Shown: positions 5,607 through 8,060 of the stretch, one piece after another | How positions within the stretch are numbered: position 1 is the first letter of the stretch | How the letters are laid out: the number at the start of each line of letters is the position of its first letter | Assembly (NCBI GenBank): GCA_002373165.1 | Contig: DFJS01000083.1 | Location: 1 to 8,060, forward strand | DNA: 8,060 nucleotides | Reading direction: 5' to 3' | Source of the DNA: Ruminococcus sp. UBA3665 | GTDB taxonomy: Bacteria > Bacillota > Clostridia > Oscillospirales > Ruminococcaceae | Position numbers and translations under genes: made by a program | Notes under the pieces: generated by a model | Databases searched by the model: none | What the model was told of the DNA's origin: nothing | The model's input: only the letters and a program-made list of their open reading frames with translations

Positions 5607-7457
5607 ATGAAAAAATTATATGCTTTCATGGCCGGACTGCTTCTGCTTTCTTCCGTGCCGATGCTGCCCGTTTCCGCAGAAACACAGAAAACAGTATTAT
5701 TTCAGGATTTCGACAGAAGCATCAACGGCGGCGAACCTATCCGCGGCGCGGATGTCTCTTCTGTGATTTCGCTGGAAGAATCCGGCGTGAAATTCCATAA
5801 TGATACTGATTATGCAGAAGAAGATATTTTCAAAATTCTGGCCGATCACGGCGTGAATTATATCCGTGTGCGTGTCTGGAATCAGCCTTCTGACGAAAAA
5901 GGCAACAGCTACGGCGGCGGCCATAATGATGTGAAAACCGCGGCCGAAATCGGCAGACGTGCCGCAAAGTACGGCATGAAACTGCTGGTCGATTTTCATT
6001 ATTCTGATTTCTGGGCTGACCCCGAAAAACAAAGAGTCCCCAAGGCATGGCAGAATTATTCCACGGATGAAAAAGGTTCGGCTATTTATTATTATACGCT
6101 CGAAAGCCTGCAAACTATCCGCGATGCCGGAGCGGATATCGGCATGGTGCAGATCGGCAACGAGACAAACGGCGCAATGTGCGGCGAATCTGATATGTAT
6201 GCTGTCTGCAAGCTGATGACTGCCGGATGCAATGCCGTATCAGATTTCGATTCTGCTGTCCTGAAAGCTGTGCATTTCGCTGACCCGTCTTCCGGGAAAT
6301 ATCCCTGGTATGCCAAGACCCTCGATGAATGTCAGGTGAATTATGATGTTTTTGCAACGTCTTATTATCCGTACTGGCACGGCACAACGCAGAATCTGAC
6401 CTCTGTGCTGAAACAGATTGCTGATACGTATGATAAATACGTCATGGTGGCGGAGACTGCTTATCCCTATACTTCCGAGGACGGCGACAAATTCGTCAAT
6501 GTCGTTTCGGAACAGGATGCTTCTTCCGTATTCCGGTATGAAATTTCCGTCGAAGGACAGACCGCATGTTTCACAGATGTATTTCAGGCCGTGGCAGATG
6601 TCGGAAGCAAAGGAATCGGCGCATTTTACTGGGAGCCTGCCTGGATCGGCGATTATAACGCTTCCTGGACAGACCAGAAAGACCGCTGGCAGAAACACGG
6701 CTCCGGCTGGGCGACTTCCTGGGCGGCTGAATATGACAGTTCTGTCACAGAAGCCGGCGGTTCGGGCTATGATAATCAGGCACTGTTCAATTTCTGGGGA
6801 TATCCGCAGGAATCGCTGAATGTTTATCGAAATATCTATCCGCAGCAGTATGTATATCAGTCCGATGAGGAATATCTGCCTGTACCCGGTTTGTATGAGA
6901 TCAAAAACAGGAACAGCGGCTATTATCTTTCCAGCGATGCGGACGGAAATGTCATTCAGTCAGAAACGCCCCAGCAATGGCATCTTTTCCGGAAATCCGG
7001 CAGTTATGCGCTGGAACTTCCCTCAGGAGAATTCCTGACGATTGTACAGGATACTTCTGACGAGAAAAATTCCGTCCGGCTGGGCAGTGAGGCGCAGAAA
7101 TTCCATCTTGTACAGAATCCCGATCAGTCCTGTCTGTTCATGCTGGATAATACCAGCTGTCTGGATATTTTCGACGGAAGTCTCTGGAAAAATGCATGGT
7201 CATCTTACGGAAAGGCTCTGCGCTCGTCAAGTCAGGAATTTGTTCTGCAATGCGTTTCGGAAGATGCCGCCGTCAAGGGAGATGTATTCCGGAACTGGGA
7301 AATCGATTTGCAGGATGTGATTTTATTTCAGAAATATCTTCTCAAGAAATCTTCTTTTACGCAGGAACAGGCCGAAACAGCTGATATCAACGGGGACGGC
7401 ATTGTCAATATCTATGACCTGCTTCTTCTGAAACGAACGCTTTTTCAGATAAAATAA
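5607..7457 (+). CDS. Secreted GH53 endo-beta-1,4-galactanase with beta-trefoil-like module and C-terminal dockerin
   Basis: Cleaves beta-1,4-galactan side chains of pectin (arabinogalactan type I) outside the cell, probably as part of a cellulosome. Residues 1-24 are a signal peptide (MKK, hydrophobic core, cleavage after PVSA). GH53 spans about 45-415, opening with RGADVSSV. Its predicted acid/base is Glu186 in QIGNE and its nucleophile Glu283 in VAETAYPYT. Residues about 427-552 (GLYEIKNRNSGYYL onward) look like a ricin-type beta-trefoil, with degenerate QxW-type repeats at QQW (466-468), QKF (497-499) and QEF (553-555 or just before). Residues about 557-616 are a type I dockerin. Its second calcium loop is canonical (DINGDGIVNIYD, 593-604), while the first (559-570) has lost the usual NGDG core. 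It is the second gene of an operon with an unknown protein and is closed by a strong terminator. Confidence 0.95.
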   Translation: MKKLYAFMAGLLLLSSVPMLPVSAETQKTVLFQDFDRSINGGEPIRGADVSSVISLEESGVKFHNDTDYAEEDIFKILADHGVNYIRVRVWNQPSDEKGNSYGGGHNDVKTAAEIGRRAAKYGMKLLVDFHYSDFWADPEKQRVPKAWQNYSTDEKGSAIYYYTLESLQTIRDAGADIGMVQIGNETNGAMCGESDMYAVCKLMTAGCNAVSDFDSAVLKAVHFADPSSGKYPWYAKTLDECQVNYDVFATSYYPYWHGTTQNLTSVLKQIADTYDKYVMVAETAYPYTSEDGDKFVNVVSEQDASSVFRYEISVEGQTACFTDVFQAVADVGSKGIGAFYWEPAWIGDYNASWTDQKDRWQKHGSGWATSWAAEYDSSVTEAGGSGYDNQALFNFWGYPQESLNVYRNIYPQQYVYQSDEEYLPVPGLYEIKNRNSGYYLSSDADGNVIQSETPQQWHLFRKSGSYALELPSGEFLTIVQDTSDEKNSVRLGSEAQKFHLVQNPDQSCLFMLDNTSCLDIFDGSLWKNAWSSYGKALRSSSQEFVLQCVSEDAAVKGDVFRNWEIDLQDVILFQKYLLKKSSFTQEQAETADINGDGIVNIYDLLLLKRTLFQIK

Positions 7458-7462
7458 AAAAT

Positions 7463-7493
7463 GGCCGGAGTACTGCACTCCGGCCTGATTTTT
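7463..7493. terminator. Bidirectional Rho-independent terminator between convergent genes
   Basis: A perfect 9-bp stem (GGCCGGAGT at 7463-7471 and ACTCCGGCC at 7477-7485) encloses a 5-nt loop. On the plus strand it is followed by TGA and then five T residues (7489-7493). On the minus strand it is followed by ATTTTTTATTTT, from the A-rich bases before 7463. It can therefore stop both the galactanase transcript and the convergent nitroreductase transcript. The nitroreductase stop codon (7492-7494) lies in the plus-strand T-run. Confidence 0.9.
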
Positions 7494-8013
7494 ATTTATA
7501 ATAAATATAATTTTCTTTTCTGGGCGGCGCAGCATTGGCCTCCGCGGCCGCATAGCCGATGGCACAATGGCCGATGCCTTCATAATCGCCTTCAATGCCG
7601 AGTTCTTTCAGAATAGCTTTTCCTTCTTCAGAATCGAATTCTTCTTTTGCTCTGTGAATCCAGATGCTGGCAATATCCAGACTTTCAGCGGCAAGCATGA
7701 GATTCTGCATGACAAGTGCGCCGTCATAGACATGAGTCGGAACATTTTTGTCTGCCAGAACAATCAGAATAACAGGCGCATGATAGAACGGATCAAAATT
7801 TTCTTTGCCCATGATTTCCGCATTCATAGCAGAGAGCTTATCCCGGAGTGCCTGATCTTTTACGGCGATGATAACCGGCGACTGACGGTTCATGCCTGTG
7901 GGGGCATATGTTCCGGCCTCGCAGATCTGGCGGATGATGTCATCCGGAAGCATATCGGATTTGAAATTCCGGCAGCTTCTTCTTTTTTTGATGATTTCCA
8001 GCACTTCATTCAT
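7492..8013 (-). CDS. Nitroreductase-family FMN oxidoreductase
   Basis: A predicted cytoplasmic FMN-dependent oxidoreductase using NAD(P)H; the physiological substrate cannot be told from sequence. The 173-residue product is of usual length for the short nitroreductase class. It begins with the FMN-phosphate-contacting motif RRSCRNF (11-17), followed by the flavin-binding APTGMNRQSP (37-46). Later come the helix QNLMLAAESLDIASIWI (103-119) and the GHCAIGYA segment (148-155), which ends in Ala where many homologues have GYP. The ATG at 8013 is preceded by AAAGGA (8030-8025), about 11 nt away. The gene is convergent with the galactanase and shares its terminator. No partner gene is visible; the upstream neighbour is beyond the window. 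Confidence 0.93.
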   Translation of the reverse strand: MNEVLEIIKKRRSCRNFKSDMLPDDIIRQICEAGTYAPTGMNRQSPVIIAVKDQALRDKLSAMNAEIMGKENFDPFYHAPVILIVLADKNVPTHVYDGALVMQNLMLAAESLDIASIWIHRAKEEFDSEEGKAILKELGIEGDYEGIGHCAIGYAAAEANAAPPRKENYIYYK

Positions 8014-8038
8014 AACAAAACAAATCCTTTCTGAATTT

Positions 8039-8044
8039 ATAATA
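8039..8044 (-). promoter_or_regulatory. Possible -10 element of the nitroreductase gene
   Basis: The minus strand reads TATTAT here, 25 nt upstream of the ATG. A matching -35 box would fall at or beyond the window edge, so the promoter cannot be confirmed. Confidence 0.3.
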
Positions 8045-8060
8045 TTTCTGATAAAAATAT

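Noticed and set aside
6240..6698. A 152-codon minus-strand open frame inside the galactanase
   Set aside because: It lies opposite the conserved GH53 catalytic region and has no motif or start signal.
1..8060. CRISPR arrays, tRNA or rRNA genes, insertion sequences, attachment sites
   Set aside because: No regularly spaced repeats, tRNA-like cloverleaf, rRNA sequence, transposase motif or flanking direct repeats were seen on either strand.

Overview
The window looks like chromosome from a low-to-mid-GC anaerobic Firmicute, most likely a Ruminococcus-type (Oscillospiraceae) gut or rumen bacterium. The evidence is a secreted galactanase ending in a type I dockerin (the cellulosome-attachment module), strong sigma-A-type TTGNNN-N17-TATAAT promoters, AGGAGG-type ribosome binding sites and the clostridial character of the proteins. 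The species assignment is inference.

Left part (1-2870, minus strand): one probable transcription unit reads leftwards from a promoter at 2842-2870. It runs through a YkgJ-like cysteine-cluster protein whose 5' end appears frameshifted, then purB (adenylosuccinate lyase), a 68-residue DUF4926-like protein whose start overlaps the purB stop, and an unrecognised multi-spanning membrane protein. The intergenic gaps are 19 nt, -8 nt and 33 nt. No terminator is visible in the remaining 64 bases.

Centre (2870-4367): a short AT-rich divergent promoter region with a centred dyad separates that unit from a rightward, apparently monocistronic gene. This gene encodes a membrane-anchored HD-GYP phosphodiesterase and is closed by a strong hairpin terminator. 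The next promoter, a perfect TTGACA-N17-TATAAT, begins directly behind the terminator's T-run.

Right part (4369-7493): that promoter drives a two-gene operon. It comprises an unrecognised 387-residue cytoplasmic protein and, 12 nt later with its ribosome binding site over the preceding stop codon, a secreted GH53 endo-beta-1,4-galactanase. The galactanase reads signal peptide, GH53, beta-trefoil-like module, dockerin. A bidirectional terminator separates it from a convergent minus-strand nitroreductase-family gene (7492-8013).

Functionally the window mixes housekeeping (purine synthesis), c-di-GMP signalling and plant pectin side-chain (galactan) degradation. The points most worth a second look are the unknown partner of the galactanase, the lopsided dockerin, and the disrupted start of the YkgJ-like gene. 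No mobile element, CRISPR array, tRNA or rRNA was seen, and no gene-free stretch exceeds 300 bases.
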